Below are positions 46,620 through 57,601 of a stretch of 64,000 nucleotides of DNA, one piece after another. The DNA is from Ascarosepion bandense (Eukaryota; Mollusca; Cephalopoda; Sepiida; Sepiidae): positions 1,422,501-1,486,500 of the forward strand of contig JBBBDQ010001275.1 in assembly GCA_037127315.1 (NCBI GenBank), given 5' to 3'. The position numbers and the translations under genes are program-made. The notes below the pieces were generated by a model. It was not told the origin of the DNA. It worked only from the letters and a program-made list of their open reading frames with translations, and ran no database searches. Within the stretch, counting starts at the first letter, position 1. The number at the start of each line of letters is the position of its first letter.

Positions 46620-47570
46620 TTTTAAGCTTTGGAAAAGACCAGGCTGTGGCTTGAGATAACGCAAACGTGTTTGACAGGATTTGGCATCATACTTCGGATC
46701 TCAGTGTCCCAAGCTCAAAGGTTATAGTGTCTCTTAATGAATATTTGGCTAAATCTAATCATTCCTAACAAATCATATACTGTTTCTGATCTTTATCAAT
46801 AATCTCCGATGTCATCCATTCCCTCATACCAGTGGTTCATTGAGACAAAGAATGACATCAAAATTTTAAAGCTTTCATTTGATCACTATACAGAACCTTT
46901 TCTACTTGCCATCAGTATAGCTGATGCTAAACTCCAAGAGAGTAACACTTTGTACCTCCTTGTGCTTACATTTTCCACTAACAGGGAACAACAGGATTAT
47001 ATTAAACCAGTTGCTACTGCCAGTAAAGTTGATTCACCATGTCATGTGAGAAAATTTTATCATCAAAATCCATCTTGCACTTTTATAAATTTACCATTCC
47101 TTCATGCATGAAATTCTGCTGGCTTATAAGATCTGGTGTTCCTACTATGTATCTTGAGATTCTTCATGGAATTGATCCTGATCAGTCAATTTCTCACTGC
47201 CATTACATGGCTTCCCTGTCTTTTCCATAAATATTTTCATGTCAATTATTCTGACGAACAGTTCTCAACTGCATTAATTTAAGCATGATTCCAGACTGGC
47301 AACTAGGTCTCATTATTTTACTGTTGCACTAGCTAGATGTAACGATAAGTTCTATTCTAATAGTTTCTTTTCTTACTCGTGAAAATCTCTCTTGACTGTC
47401 TGGATTTAAGCATACTACTAGATTGAAAACTAGGTCCCACCATTTTACAAATGAACAAGTTAGACGCAATCCTAAATTCTAATAGTTTCTTTTCTCACTC
47501 TTCTTGCCTGTGGAACTCTTTTCCACTGAAAGTCGAAATGCAATGCCAGTTTCCATCTCCTGTTTTTGTG
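46620..47570 (+). pseudogene. LINE-B reverse transcriptase remnant
   Basis: Broken frames read NVFDRIWHHTSDLSVPSSKV, a degenerate form of the KAFDRVWH block of RT, then LFINN-type text, LLVLTFSTNREQQDYIKPVA TASK, and VYLEILDRIQ-like ILRFFMELI. The end reads FYSNSFFSHSSCLWNSFPLK. Two copies of the last block occur (47290-47380 and 47405-47520). The order fits the second half of a Jockey/CR1-type RT. No intact frame longer than 100 residues remains. Confidence 0.6.
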
Positions 47571-47589
47571 AATTCTGTTTTTTTATTGG

Positions 47590-47676
47590 CAGCTTATGAA
47601 ACACCAGTTCCCATACTATCACCAAAGTTAAGCAGTTTGAAGCACAGTCAGTACCGAAAGGGTGACCACTTTGTTA
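47590..47676 (+). mobile_element. 5S rRNA-derived part of composite SINE-5S, left piece
   Basis: gaaacaccagttcccatact-atcacc-aaagttaagcag...agtcagtaccgaaagggtgacc follows the 5S rRNA backbone (helix around GATCACTGAAGTTAAGC, then the C-box GATGGGTGACC). It breaks off at ccactttg, where a LINE-B fragment begins; the remainder resumes at 48252. Confidence 0.65.
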
Positions 47677-48257
47677 AAATATATTTTGAGATACCCACAA
47701 GTAAGGCAGTAAAACCACAACGACATGATAGGTTACGATATACAGAAGAACTAGAAAACGAAAAAATTACTAAGGAGCGAGAACAATAGAAAGGTAATCA
47801 GGAAGAAGTTAGATAGTGAGTGACAATGCTTTTAAATTTTTGAAGATTAAAGTTTATTGGAAAGCATGGAGCTGGAAGAGAGTTCCACAAGCAAGAGGTG
47901 CAAGAAAAAAAACTTAGCATAAAACCTATAGTTACATCTAGCTTAATTAACTGTAAAATGATGAAAACCTGATGCCAGTCTAGTAGTGCACTTTAATTCA
48001 TAAAATGTAGGTATCATAGTTAAGAGCCTATCTGAACAGTTATCATGAAAGTATTTATAGAAAAGGCAGAGGGAGGCTACATTAAGGCAGTGAGAAAGTG
48101 ATTGAAGCTGAGATGCAATATCATTACCAGTTCTTTGGATTTTATCAAGAATCTGCAAATATATAGCAGGATCACCAGACTATAAGTAGCAGCAATATTC
48201 TAAGCCTGGGTGAATGGTACACTTATGGATATGTAAGACAGGTCCTGGAGAGAAAAC
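47676..48257 (-). pseudogene. LINE-B C-terminal fragment inserted in a SINE-5S
   Basis: Minus strand reads IHPGLEYCCYL, LQILDKIQRTGNDIASQLQS LSHCLNVASLCLFYKYFHD, then CTTRLASGFHHFTVN and RCNYRFYA, and further the VELSSSS...LQKFK-like end. This is the terminal region of a Jockey/CR1-type RT protein (I-P-LEYC---W------LD-IQR...LFYRYFHG). The 71-residue open stretch at 47943-48158 is the best-preserved LINE-B segment here. It is bordered by actttg on both sides, a candidate 6-bp target duplication. Confidence 0.75.
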
Positions 48258-48345
48258 TTTGGAAATACCAGATGCTGTAAACCTGGATGTGTGGGTGGTG
48301 TAATGGATAATGGCTTGAAATTATTAATTGGAGGGCAGAGTTCCA
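48252..48345 (+). mobile_element. SINE-5S, right piece (5S 3' end plus tRNA-like head)
   Basis: actttggaaataccagatgctgtaaacc matches the 3' end of 5S rRNA (GGGAATACCNGGTGCTGTAAGC). It is followed at once by ggatgtgtgggtggtgtaatggataatggct, an A-box-like tRNA-derived stretch, and B-box-like gcagagttcc at about 48337. Confidence 0.65.
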
Positions 48346-48409
48346 AATGGTTACTGAAACATTAGGTTTACAAGTCCCAAAAATTCACTTGCTGTTGTCC
48401 TCAAGGATA

Positions 48410-48990
48410 TAGATGTTGGCCCAGTGAATATAGATGTTGGTTACTTCCAGTTACTTGACCCTAAGAGTTATGAGTTCAGTACCAGGCTACAGCAGTGGTG
48501 AACAAACCACTTAGAGAGTTAGGTTAAAGGGAGATAACTCACAACTACCAGAATGGTTTTCACACTCCACCCACATCTATTGAACAGGTGAAGAGGCTCA
48601 TCCCTTGTTTCCTGTTTAGGATGTGGTTTCCGGTTTTCTCTTTTCCAATCTCCTCACTTTTTTTTTTCTCAATTGGAGTAGATAGATTTATCTATCGCCC
48701 GGTTCACACTCCATCCACGTCTATTGAACAGGTTAAGAGGCTTGTCCCTTGTTCCCTGTTTAGGATGTGGTTTCCGGCTTTTTTCTTTTCTGATCTTTTC
48801 ACTATTACGTAGCCCCCTGCACATCAGTGGCATTACCGCCTTGCTCAGGGTGATATGATTAAAAAAAAAAAAAAGATAGTGAACGATATACCACCATGAT
48901 TGTAATAAAGGGCTTGGTTCAAAATTCCCAAGACCTGAAGAAGGCCAGAGCATACAGTGGCCAAAATGTCATGAAACATTGTGAAGATTA
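48410..48990 (+). mobile_element. SINE-2, copy C, split by a Dim-1 insertion
   Basis: The left part includes ttatgagttcagtaccaggc (B-box-like) and gttaaagggagataact. The right part, from 48876, has taataaagggcttggttca and the tail cctgaagaaggccagagcatacagtggccaaaatg. Compared with copy B, about 320 bp are interposed at 48556, which is Dim-1. Confidence 0.65.
48556..48875 (+). mobile_element. Dim-1 dimeric retroposon nested in SINE-2
   Basis: Two modules start cacactccacccacatctat at 48560 and cacactccatccacgtctat at 48705, each followed by gaacaggt-aagaggct and gtttaggatgtggtttccgg. It ends ccttgctcagggtgatatga ttaaaaaaaaaaaaaa. Orientation is plus, set by the A-run. Confidence 0.75.
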
Positions 48991-48999
48991 AAAAAGTGG

Positions 49000-49315
49000 T
49001 AAACATAATTTCTCTGAAGAATTTGAAGAATTATTTTTAATTTATTAATTAAAAATGATTCTTTAGATCTGAAATGAAGAAAATGTGCAAATCACATTTG
49101 AAATTAATTTAATTCACATTTTGATTTTTATATATATGGAACGATACAATCTTTCAAGCACTTCAAATCTTCAAACATTATATGTGGTTTGTTATTTTGG
49201 TGTTTTACTTAAGTAATTATCATTCAAAATTTTTGAATTATTTTGTAATAAACAAGTAGAAAAACTGTTTTCCAAGAGGTTCTCAAAATGGAATATATGA
49301 GAGTTTTTTTATCAA
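49000..49315. other. Unassigned AT-rich spacer
   Basis: No feature supported. Confidence 0.35.
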
Positions 49316-49319
49316 TTCA

Positions 49320-49770
49320 TTTTTTATGAAATATCAATCCATTGTAGGTTATTTAATGCCAGAAAATGTTTTTTTTAGATAGCTAAAATTTTTCTTTCTT
49401 GAGATAATAATGGTTTAATGATACAAGTTTTATTAACCTATAGATGGGTAAAAAGAGGTGGATTCACAACAAATAAGAATCTGATAAACAAGAAATTTAG
49501 TGGATAGAAAGTGGGGGGATCAATTCTATGTTTCAATTAATATAAACTGATCCCTCACTTTGAAGTGACATTAATTTCTAAACATTTATATTTCAGAGGA
49601 AATAAATCTAAAAAACATGCCTGTGTAGCTAATTAGTATTTGATTGATGAATTTATCTGGTTTATTAATCCCTAGCAGGTGATTTAAAGCCAGAAAATAT
49701 TTGTAGATTGTAGGTTTAGTGATACAAATTTCACTAACATAGGTGGGTGGGGGTGAAGATGTGGACTCAT
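49320..49770 (-). repeat. Direct repeat of a SINE-5S body segment
   Basis: 49335-49470 and 49650-49770 share ttatt(t/a)aat-ccagaaaat, ttagtgatacaa-tttca-taac-tatagrtgggt and a tggactcac-like end. The second lies at the 3' side of the SINE-5S copy at 49780-49990, so the first is likely a partial second copy of its body. Confidence 0.5.
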
Positions 49771-49779
49771 ACCTTTACC

Positions 49780-49990
49780 TTGAGTATTTAAACAACAGTG
49801 AATATAACAAACAAGAATTAAACCTTGGCTCTCCAATTAGAAATTCAGAGCCATTAAGCCACTCACACATCAAAACTTATAGCACTTGTTATAACCAAGC
49901 AGTCACCCATTTAGGTACTACACAGGTTTGATGTTGCTTCAGTGATCATATGGGAGCCTGTGTTTCACCGTGATGTAGCCACAAACCGGT
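49780..49990 (-). mobile_element. Composite SINE-5S: full 5S-like segment plus tRNA-like head
   Basis: In minus orientation a segment of about 100 bp follows 5S rRNA from end to end: ggctacatcacggtgaaaca, atgatcactgaagcaaca, gtagtacctaaatgggtgac, ggttataacaagtgctataa. Directly after it comes gatgtgtgagtggcttaatg and, about 50 bp on, a B-box-like aaggtttaattc. The 5S part and tRNA part are in the same orientation and order as at 60731-60978 and 48252-48345. Confidence 0.75.
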
Positions 49991-49994
49991 ACGA

Positions 49995-51195
49995 GAGAGA
50001 TTCATAGAGTAAATGAGCAAGTCTCATGCTCTCAGTCCTTTGTCACATATTATGATTAGGAATTCCCTAACCTTTTTCTCGAGAAAAAGAGATAATTTGC
50101 TTCTCATATTCCTCCCGTGCCTCAACCTTTTTATACCCAATGACAAAGTCCCAAACATTCACTATATTTGACCATTAGTATTATAACATAGAACATATTC
50201 TCAAAAGATACACTAACAGTTGTAGAGGAAAAATGGGACACAAAGAGAGTAAAAATTACATTTGAACTGAGTGACAAAGACAGAAAGAGAGAAGCTGGTT
50301 GCAGCTATCATTAATTAATTGGCTATCGTTAAATGTATTTGACAAAAATATACCAAAAAAAAAAATCATAACTGACAGAAATGCACAAAAACAAAACCAA
50401 AAACAAACAGATCGACAGAAATTTAAAAGTAAAGAAAAAAAAAAAAGAGAACTGACAGAAATGAACCGTACTCAAAAAAAAGATAAATAAATAAATAAAT
50501 GATGGGCATAATGTCAAAAAGGTTCACAAACTAAAAAAGACATTACCACACAAAGCTATACAGACAAGAAACAAAAAAAGATTTGGCAGATGAAACCTCG
50601 GAGTTGTCAATCTCATTGGTTAAGCAGTAACCCAAGAATGTATTCATTGTAATTCATTTACAAATTTAAGAAAAGGAAACATTTTTGCAGTCATTCTTTA
50701 CTGGATTGTAACCAATACTTGTACTTTTGAACGTAACAGTTTTAAAGTTTTTTAGGCATTTACTTCTGCCACAGTATATACAAAACAATTATTACAAAAA
50801 TAGTTGGGGTTATCATGAAGAGATTGACAAGTGTAGAAGAGAGAATGCATGTCAGTGAGCAAAAAAGGTAGCCAAAGATGGAAATGATTTATTGGGCAGA
50901 TCAAAATTAAATTATCTGAGCAGTGGACTAAGAGATGAGAAAATGGAAAAAACTCAGAGACAAGATGAAAGAAAAGGGGGTTTATTAATTGTAAGAAGAA
51001 GGAATGTATGGTAGAAACTAAAAGGAACAGGCAAAGATGGGAATTAGATTTTTTGGGGAGATCAAAATTAAACTGGTATAAAAATTCAATTATATATGAA
51101 TATATCAGTGAAAATATTTCAATGACAGACACAAAGAAAATCTAAAAACTCCTTAGATAAGATAGTGGATGAAAGACTAAAAAGAGAAGAGCAAC
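49995..51195. other. Unassigned spacer
   Basis: Includes an A-rich, acagaaa-repetitive part at 50340-50500. A gaaatt-rich segment at 50810-51120 contains two loose copies of agatcaaaattaaa. No gene supported. Confidence 0.35.
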
Positions 51196-51198
<3 letters not shown>

Positions 51199-51229
<31 letters not shown>

Positions 51230-51710
51230 CAAAACGTGTATATATATTTTTTAACAAAACTTGTACATATATTTTTTAACAAAACATCTATATATATTTT
51301 TTTAACAAAACGTCTATATATATTTTTTAAACAAAATGTCTATATATATTTTTTAAACAAAATGTCTATATATATTTTTTAAACAAAATGTCTATATATA
51401 TATTTTTTAAACAAAATTTCTATATATATTTTTTAAACAAAATGTCTATATATATTTTTTAAACAAAATGTCTATATATATTTTTTAAACAAAATGTCTA
51501 TATATATTTTTTAAACAAAATGTCTATATATATATATATTTTTAACAAAACGTCTATATATATATATTTTTAACAAAACGTCTATATATATTTTTTAAAC
51601 AAAATGTCTATATATATTTTTTTAACAAAACATCTATACATATTTTTTTTAACAGAATGTCTATACATGTTTTTTTAAGAAAACGTGTGTATCTATATAT
51701 ATATATATAT
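51199..51710. repeat. AT microsatellite grading into about 26-bp minisatellite
   Basis: Roughly seventeen units of ttttttaaacaaaatgtc plus tatatata. Units differ mainly by aaaatg versus aaaacg and in the number of TA pairs. It starts from an (AT)n run at 51199-51228 and ends in one at 51692-51711. Confidence 0.92.
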
Positions 51711-51711
51711 A

Positions 51712-52105
51712 TGGGGGGTGGTAGTTAAACATCAGCACTAGTATTTCTCATCCAAATCCATTAAATACAATTAATCACCAGAGATGGAGGGAAATTAAAA
51801 AAAAATAAAAAATGAAAAATAAAAAAGCCAACGATTAATAATCTCGCTGGTTACTCGTTGATGTCTGGTCATCTAATGGCAATCATCAGACAACTGGATA
51901 AAGAGTTACAAACTGGCTGGACATTTTTGGCCTCTGCTGATCAATTAATGCAGTTGGTTGTCAGAAGAAAAAGTGGAGTAACAATAAATCATTTCTTTGC
52001 TTTTATGATGATGAAAGTGACGATTATGATGATTAATATAATTGTATTTCACTGTAATTGTTTATTTTAGTGATGAAATTTGACACAAGGTTTCAGTAGT
52101 TGACC
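51712..52105. other. Unassigned spacer
   Basis: A short open frame (51858-52067) shows no recognisable motif. Confidence 0.3.
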
Positions 52106-52117
52106 TAAAATGATTTA

Positions 52118-53060
52118 TTGTTACTTCACTTTTTTGTTTCTCTCTTACCCAGAAAAGAACAACATGAGCAACAGATGTCTCTGAACCTTTACCCTGCGAC
52201 TGTGCACAACAAACACAAAATTACCCTAGGGACACAGAATGTCAGGATGCTGAACAACTGTGGCCAACTTGAGAATGTCAAGCAGAAAATGTGCAGATTG
52301 AACATCAATATTTTGGGAATATACAAAACTAGAGAGCCAAACTATGGAGACTTCAGCAGCAACAACCACAAGATAATCTATGTAGGATGTGAAACTAATG
52401 AAAAGGGTGTTGGCTTAATACAAGACAAAGAAATGCATTCTGGGATACTGCCAGTCATTTGAAAGAGTCCGCTTGGTCAAACTGAAAGGAGGACCCTTCA
52501 ACATAACTATTATAGTAGTCTGTGCACCAACAATGAAAAGCACTGAGGAAGAAATAGAACCTTTCTATTCCACTCTTGACAATATCAAGGCTCAGTGTAA
52601 AACCCAAGAAATTAGAATCATCATGGGAGATTTGAATGCCAAGGTAGGTAAGGAAAGTGAAAGGGAGACAACTGGCAACTTTAGATTAGGAATCCACAAT
52701 GACCAAGGAGAAAAATGGGTTCAATGGTGGACAGCAAATGACCAGGTATTAACCAACACCTCATTTCAAGAACACCTAAGACACCTATGGACATGCAGAA
52801 GCCCAGGAGGTGACACAAAAAATGAAATCAGTTATATAACCATAAACAGTAGATTCAGGAATGCAGTAGTTCAATCCAAAATCTATCCAAGTTCCAACTG
52901 TGGAATCAACCCACTCCCAGTCATCTGTAAACTAAGGGTGAAGCTTCGGAGACTGAAGAGGCCTAGTGCTGCACCCAGACTGCAATACAATATACTCATG
53001 AATGACCTCAACCTGCAGAAAAAAAACACTGACAGGGTGAGAAACAAATATGAAGAGTAA
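52118..53060 (+). pseudogene. RTE-like LINE-A: AP-endonuclease domain, inactivated
   Basis: Two long frames, 52118-52459 and 52473-53057, give GTQNVRMLNNCGQLENVKQK, LNINILGIYK, then KLKGGPFNITIIVVCAPT, IRIIMGDLNAKVGKE, WTANDQVLTNTSFQEHLRHL W and EISYITINSRFRN. This is the exonuclease/endonuclease/phosphatase fold of APE-type LINE nucleases in the right order. GDLNAKVG is preserved. The D of the usual QIDYI is S here, and the terminal SDH motif is lost (NCGINPLPV), so it should be catalytically dead. One frameshift lies near 52460. Similar proteins in mollusc genomes are often annotated as craniofacial development protein 2-like. Confidence 0.85.
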
Positions 53061-54108
53061 ATGGGAACTGAAAATGAGACACACTAAAAGAAAGTGCTTG
53101 TGACATCAGCAAATAACATTGTCCCAAAGGAAACCACACAGAAGAAAAAAACTAGTGCATGACTGAAGAGATTCTTGACATGATGCAAAGGAGACAGAAA
53201 ACTATGACAAGACATGGAACAGAAGACAAGAAACTACACAAGGAAATAAGGAGCAAATGCAGACAGGCTAAAGAGGAATGGCTCAACAACAAATGTGCAG
53301 AAGTAGACAGATTGAGCAAGACTAATAAAGGAGACATGCATAAAAAAGGAACTAACAGTACAAAGGACATATAAAATCCAAGGATGGAACGATAATATTA
53401 GAGAAAGAGAAAATACTCCAGCAATGGGAAGAATATATAAAAGATCTCGTCTATGACAAGAGAGAGAACTGACAATGAACAATAATGCTGATGGATCAGA
53501 AATATTAAAATCCGAAGTGGAAGCTGCAATGGCCAAGCTGAATAGAAACAAAGCAGCTAAACGAGACAGCATTGTAACAGATATGCTGACAGCCTTAGAC
53601 GATTTTTGCAAAGAGAAAATTACAGAAATAATAAATTAAATCTACAACAGTGGTGTAATACCAGACGACCTAAGCAAATGAATTTCCATAGCTCTACCTA
53701 AGAAGCCAGGTGTAAACAAATATGAACTCACCAAACAGTTTAATGAGCTACATAACATAATTCATCATCCAAATCTTGATGACTAGAGTGCAAAGCAGAA
53801 TCAAGTCAGAGAGAACAAGAACAGTGTGATTTCATCAAGAACACTGAAACAAGGAACATGAGATTTATGCTTAGCATGCTATCAGAAAGGGTCATACAAA
53901 TGAAAAAGGTTGTGTACCTATATTTTATAGACTATACGAAAGTGTTCGACAACGTACACCACAAAGAACTGATTGAAATGCTCAGCAATCCCTCAACATA
54001 TTTGGGAAAGAGTAATCAAGAACCTCTACTGGCAGGACCCACCTGTATACGAACAGAAGTTATGACAGGATTTCTCCTGGCAGCCACAAACATTAACAAC
54101 ATAAGATA
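53061..54108 (+). pseudogene. RTE-like LINE-A: linker and first half of RT, broken
   Basis: Follows the endonuclease in the same direction. Pieces in three frames read EILDMMQRRQKTMTRHGTED, WLNNKCAEVDRLSKTN, LNRNKAAKRDSIVTDMLTAL, SGVIPDDLSK-ISIALPKKP G and VYLYFIDYTKVFDNVHHKEL. These match the linker, the NKA-G-D-I--E-L block, the P--W-----I-K--K block and the FIDY-KAFD block of RT, in which the first catalytic aspartate of Y-KAFD is kept. The RQGC block is deleted: the text jumps from VMTG to FLLAATNINNIR just before the mariner insertion. Confidence 0.8.
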
Positions 54109-55355
54109 ACACATCACTCAATAAATCCCAGGCCTAACTAATAAAATAACAACTTTTAGGCAAAATTCAACTTTATTCATCAACATCGTCTTCTTCTAGG
54201 GTGATACATGGATTCCAACGCTTATCAAACAATTCAATGCTTTTTTGTAGAACAATTTGTCTTTGGCCTCAAAATATGTCTCAGTTTCCGATATCACTTC
54301 TCTTTCCCTGGAGCATACTTTTGACATTTGCAAACAGCTAGTAATTGCTGGGAGCCAAATCTGGAAAATAGGGTGAATGCAGAAGCAATTCAAAGTGCAA
54401 TTTGTGTAGTTTTGCTGTCGCTGTGATCGACTTGTGACACTGTGTTGTCTTGGTGAAAGATCACTTTTTCTTCTTCATTTGTGGCCATTTTTTGGCGATT
54501 TCTCCCTTCAAATGCGCCAATAATGCGATATGATATTCACTATTGATGGTTCTTCTTTTCCCAAGGTAATCGATGAACAAGATACCTTGTACATCCCAAA
54601 ATACGAAAACCAAAAACCTAGCCTGCCGATGTTTGCATCTTTAGTCGCTTTGGACGGCTTTCACCTGCTGCTGTTTACTCAGCTGACTGCTAATTTTACT
54701 CCAGAGTGCAGTAGTGGATCTATGTTTCATCCATTGTCACATATTTTTGCAAAAACTTCTTGCTGCATTTAAATATCTGCAAACAACACTCTGAATTGTT
54801 GACATGTTGTTGTTTTTGATCAACTGTGATCAAACGCAGCATCTACTTTAAACACAGCTTTCTCATTGACAAATGTTCATGCAAAATGGTGAATACACGA
54901 CCTTCTTTAACTCCTTTGCTATCTTACACAACTTCAATTTACGATCAGCCAAAGTGATTTTGTGGATATTTTGGGCGTTTTCCAGGATGACTGCGAATTT
55001 TGTGTGACTTGAGTGTTCAGCATCATTTGTGTCTGTATGACCATGTTTAAAGTCAGTATACCATCTCTTAACCATACTTTCTGATGGAGAAGAGTCTAAA
55101 TAACACTTATCAAGCCATTGCTTTGCTGGAACAGTATTTTCCCCCCTTCAGAAAGCAATGCTTGATCAACACATGAAATTCAGATTTTTCCGTTGTTTTG
55201 AAAATTTGCAACAGTAGCTTCACTTAAATAACTAATTTGTAAACTAATAATCCAACTGGGTTCAAATTTTGTCACATGTCATTTGAAGGTTAGTACTTCA
55301 TAAAAAATCAAAGATTTTTTATAAGTGGTGCCCTCAGGTAAGGGACTTATTGAGT
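54109..55355 (-). mobile_element. Mariner-like element nested in LINE-A, full length with TIRs
   Basis: Ends are catcactcaataaatccc (left) and gggacttattgagtgatg (right), inverted repeats with one mismatch. Sequence on both sides rejoins the LINE-A reading at ...cataagata / tgcagatgatac, consistent with TA-targeted insertion. Minus-strand text includes MVKRWYTDFKHGHTDTNDAE HS, then FVHRLPWEKKN-like and LPQIHYRIIG-like pieces, a QVDHSDSKTTQIAL-like D2 region and SEREVISETETYFEAKDKLF YKK at the C-terminus. Frames are broken, so transposase is dead. Confidence 0.85.
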
Positions 55356-56140
55356 GATGTAAAATGCAGATGATACAGTGCTGATAGCAGACATGGAAAG
55401 GAAACTACAAGACCTCCTGAAAAGGTAGCCAAAGAAAGTTTAAAGAAAGGACTACAAATAAATAAGAAAACTGAATGCATGGTCATCAGTAAACAGAGGA
55501 GCCCAAAATGTCAATTACAGGTGGGAGATACTAAAATCAAGCATGTACAAAAAATTAAATACCTGGGAAGTGTTCTAACAGAAGACGGAAAGTGTGACAC
55601 AGATCTGAAGGTGAATTGGAATGGCAAAGGATACATTCCAGAAGCTAAGTAGGGTATTGAGAGACAGGAAAATTTTGCTAGAAATATAGAGAGTACTGGT
55701 TTACTATGTGATGTCTGTTCTTCAGTATGGCAGTGAATGCGGGACAATCTCATCAAAGATGAAGAAAAAACTTGAAGCAACTGAAATGTGGTTCTAAAGA
55801 AGGATGCCGTGAATATCATGGATTGAGCATGTGAGCAATGATGAGGTTTTGGAAGGATGGAAATAAAAAGGAAATTAATATTGAGTATCAGGAAAAAAAC
55901 AGCTAAAGTTCCTGGAACATGTAATGAGGAAGAAGGGCTTGGAGAATCTGATACTCACAGGTCAGATAGATGGAAAGCAAGACAGGGAAAGCAGCAGGTA
56001 ATATACTGATGAATCTGAGCAAGCGGATGGCAGAGTGGAGTAACAGGAGAAAGCGTGCTAAGAGCCACCAGAGACAGGGAGATATAGAGTGTCATGATCT
56101 CCTATGTCCTATGTCCTAAAGGGACATGGCACAGAGAAGA
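55356..56140 (+). pseudogene. RTE-like LINE-A: ADD motif to 3' end
   Basis: Continues LINE-A after the mariner. ADDTVLIADMERKLQDLL is the second half of the RT catalytic YADD motif and helix. Then come INKKTECMVISKQRSPKC, IKHVQKIKYLGSVLTEDGKC DTDLK, and the C-terminal EATEMWF...RRKAMISYVLKGH-like end at about 56085-56135. The preserved ADD shows this RT was once active. Several frameshifts follow, so it is dead. Confidence 0.82.
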
Positions 56141-56144
56141 AGGA

Positions 56145-56685
56145 AATTGATCAGGAACACAAGTTCTTCAATGACATGTAAATTCATGATATTGGTTCTC
56201 GGTAATTTTGTTCTTGCAGAGGAATTATTTTTTTTAAATGAGGTTAAAAAATTTACCGCAATATCTTGTCTGCCATTTTTAACACTTTGCATAACGGAGT
56301 TTGCTGCCTAAATGTGAAATATAAATGTAAGTGTATTAGGATTACCATAAAAAAAGGGTCAAAAGTTACCTCCCTTGGACCATTCAAGGAAGTCCGTCCC
56401 CAGCTAACAGGTGCATGTTGGGAGACAAGGAGAAGGCACCTCCGGCAGAGGCGAGCAAACATGGCAGTTTGCCACACTCTCTAAACACACGGTGGTTCAA
56501 CATCTACAACTGTTCGCTGTACTCATGTTTCCACAATAATAAATTCCCCTAGTTATTTCCAATAGTCGGCGAGTGTGTCATTTTTCCATAACCATTTTAT
56601 TTTATGTTAAAAACATAAAGTGTTAAAACAATGGACACTTAAAAAAATTTTAGAATATAAGCCAATAATAAAATTATTTGTCTAT
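56145..56685. other. Unassigned spacer
   Basis: GC-richer around 56380-56520; a short frame there has no recognisable motif. Confidence 0.3.
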
Positions 56686-57442
56686 TAAATTTTTCTTTTT
56701 TCATGTTTATTATGAAGGTCTTAAAAGGAAATTTCTGATCTTTTGTTTAAAAAAAAACAAAAAACAAAAAAAGAAACAGCCAATTTAATTAGAGACAGAA
56801 ATTGACATTATTAAAAATACTGAAATATAAAATGTCTTCATTTCCTATTGAAAAATCATAAACAGAATTTTTAGGTTAAAGCACTAATGATTGAGATGTT
56901 TAGAAAATTTGAAGGAGCAAATTTCTCAGAACTGCCAATTATATGATGAACAGAAGAATATTATATGGCAAAATCACTCTAAAAACTTTTTCATACATAA
57001 TCAGATTACTAAACATTTATAGCATTTTTATCTTCTTAGGTGTATGTAAAATTTAATAAGGAAGTATGCAAATTAGAAAATAAACATGTTTCTTTAAAAA
57101 CAACCAACAAAGATTTTATTAATTTTTTATTTAATTTTTCATATTTATTTTGAAAGTCTTGTAAAAAAATTTCTGATTTAAAAACAATTAGATACAGAAA
57201 TTTCATTTATTAAAAAATAAGATGTCTGCATTTCCTACTGAAAAATTATAAATAAAATTTTCAGGTGAAAGTGCTAATGATTATGAGATGTTTGGAAAAT
57301 TTGAAAGGACATTTTCTCGGAACTGCCAATTATATGATGTACAGAAGAATATAATGTAGCAAAACCACTCTAAATAAGTTTTTCATAAATAATCTGATTA
57401 GTAGACATTTTTTGTATCTTCTTATATGTACGTATAATTTAA
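56686..57442. repeat. Ancient tandem duplication of about 0.4 kb
   Basis: 56686-57062 and 57121-57442 share, in order, catrtttattwtgaargtctt, aaatttctga, gtctkcatttcctaytgaaaaa, cagaactgccaattatatgatg, cagaagaata and aatcwgattag-agaca. The copies differ by many substitutions and indels, so the duplication is old. Confidence 0.8.
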
Positions 57443-57601
57443 TTAAAAAATTAACAATGAATGAAACTAAAGTTTGAGGTAAAGATTACATAATTTCCTG
57501 TAAGCTATAAATATCTGATTAATGCGATTTTTATTAGTGCATATCTTTTACTGTACACACTAGCCACACTAATCAAGGAATACTATGTATATACATATAG
57601 A

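Noticed and set aside
46809..47111. 100-residue plus-strand frame as a host gene
   Set aside because: Its sequence and context fit a degenerate LINE-B reverse transcriptase; no start or splice evidence.
50752..51132. 126-residue minus-strand frame rich in Phe/Leu/Ser
   Set aside because: Translation of an A-rich direct-repeat region; no domain, no start context.
53234..53611. 125-residue minus-strand frame
   Set aside because: Antisense shadow of the LINE-A linker/RT region.
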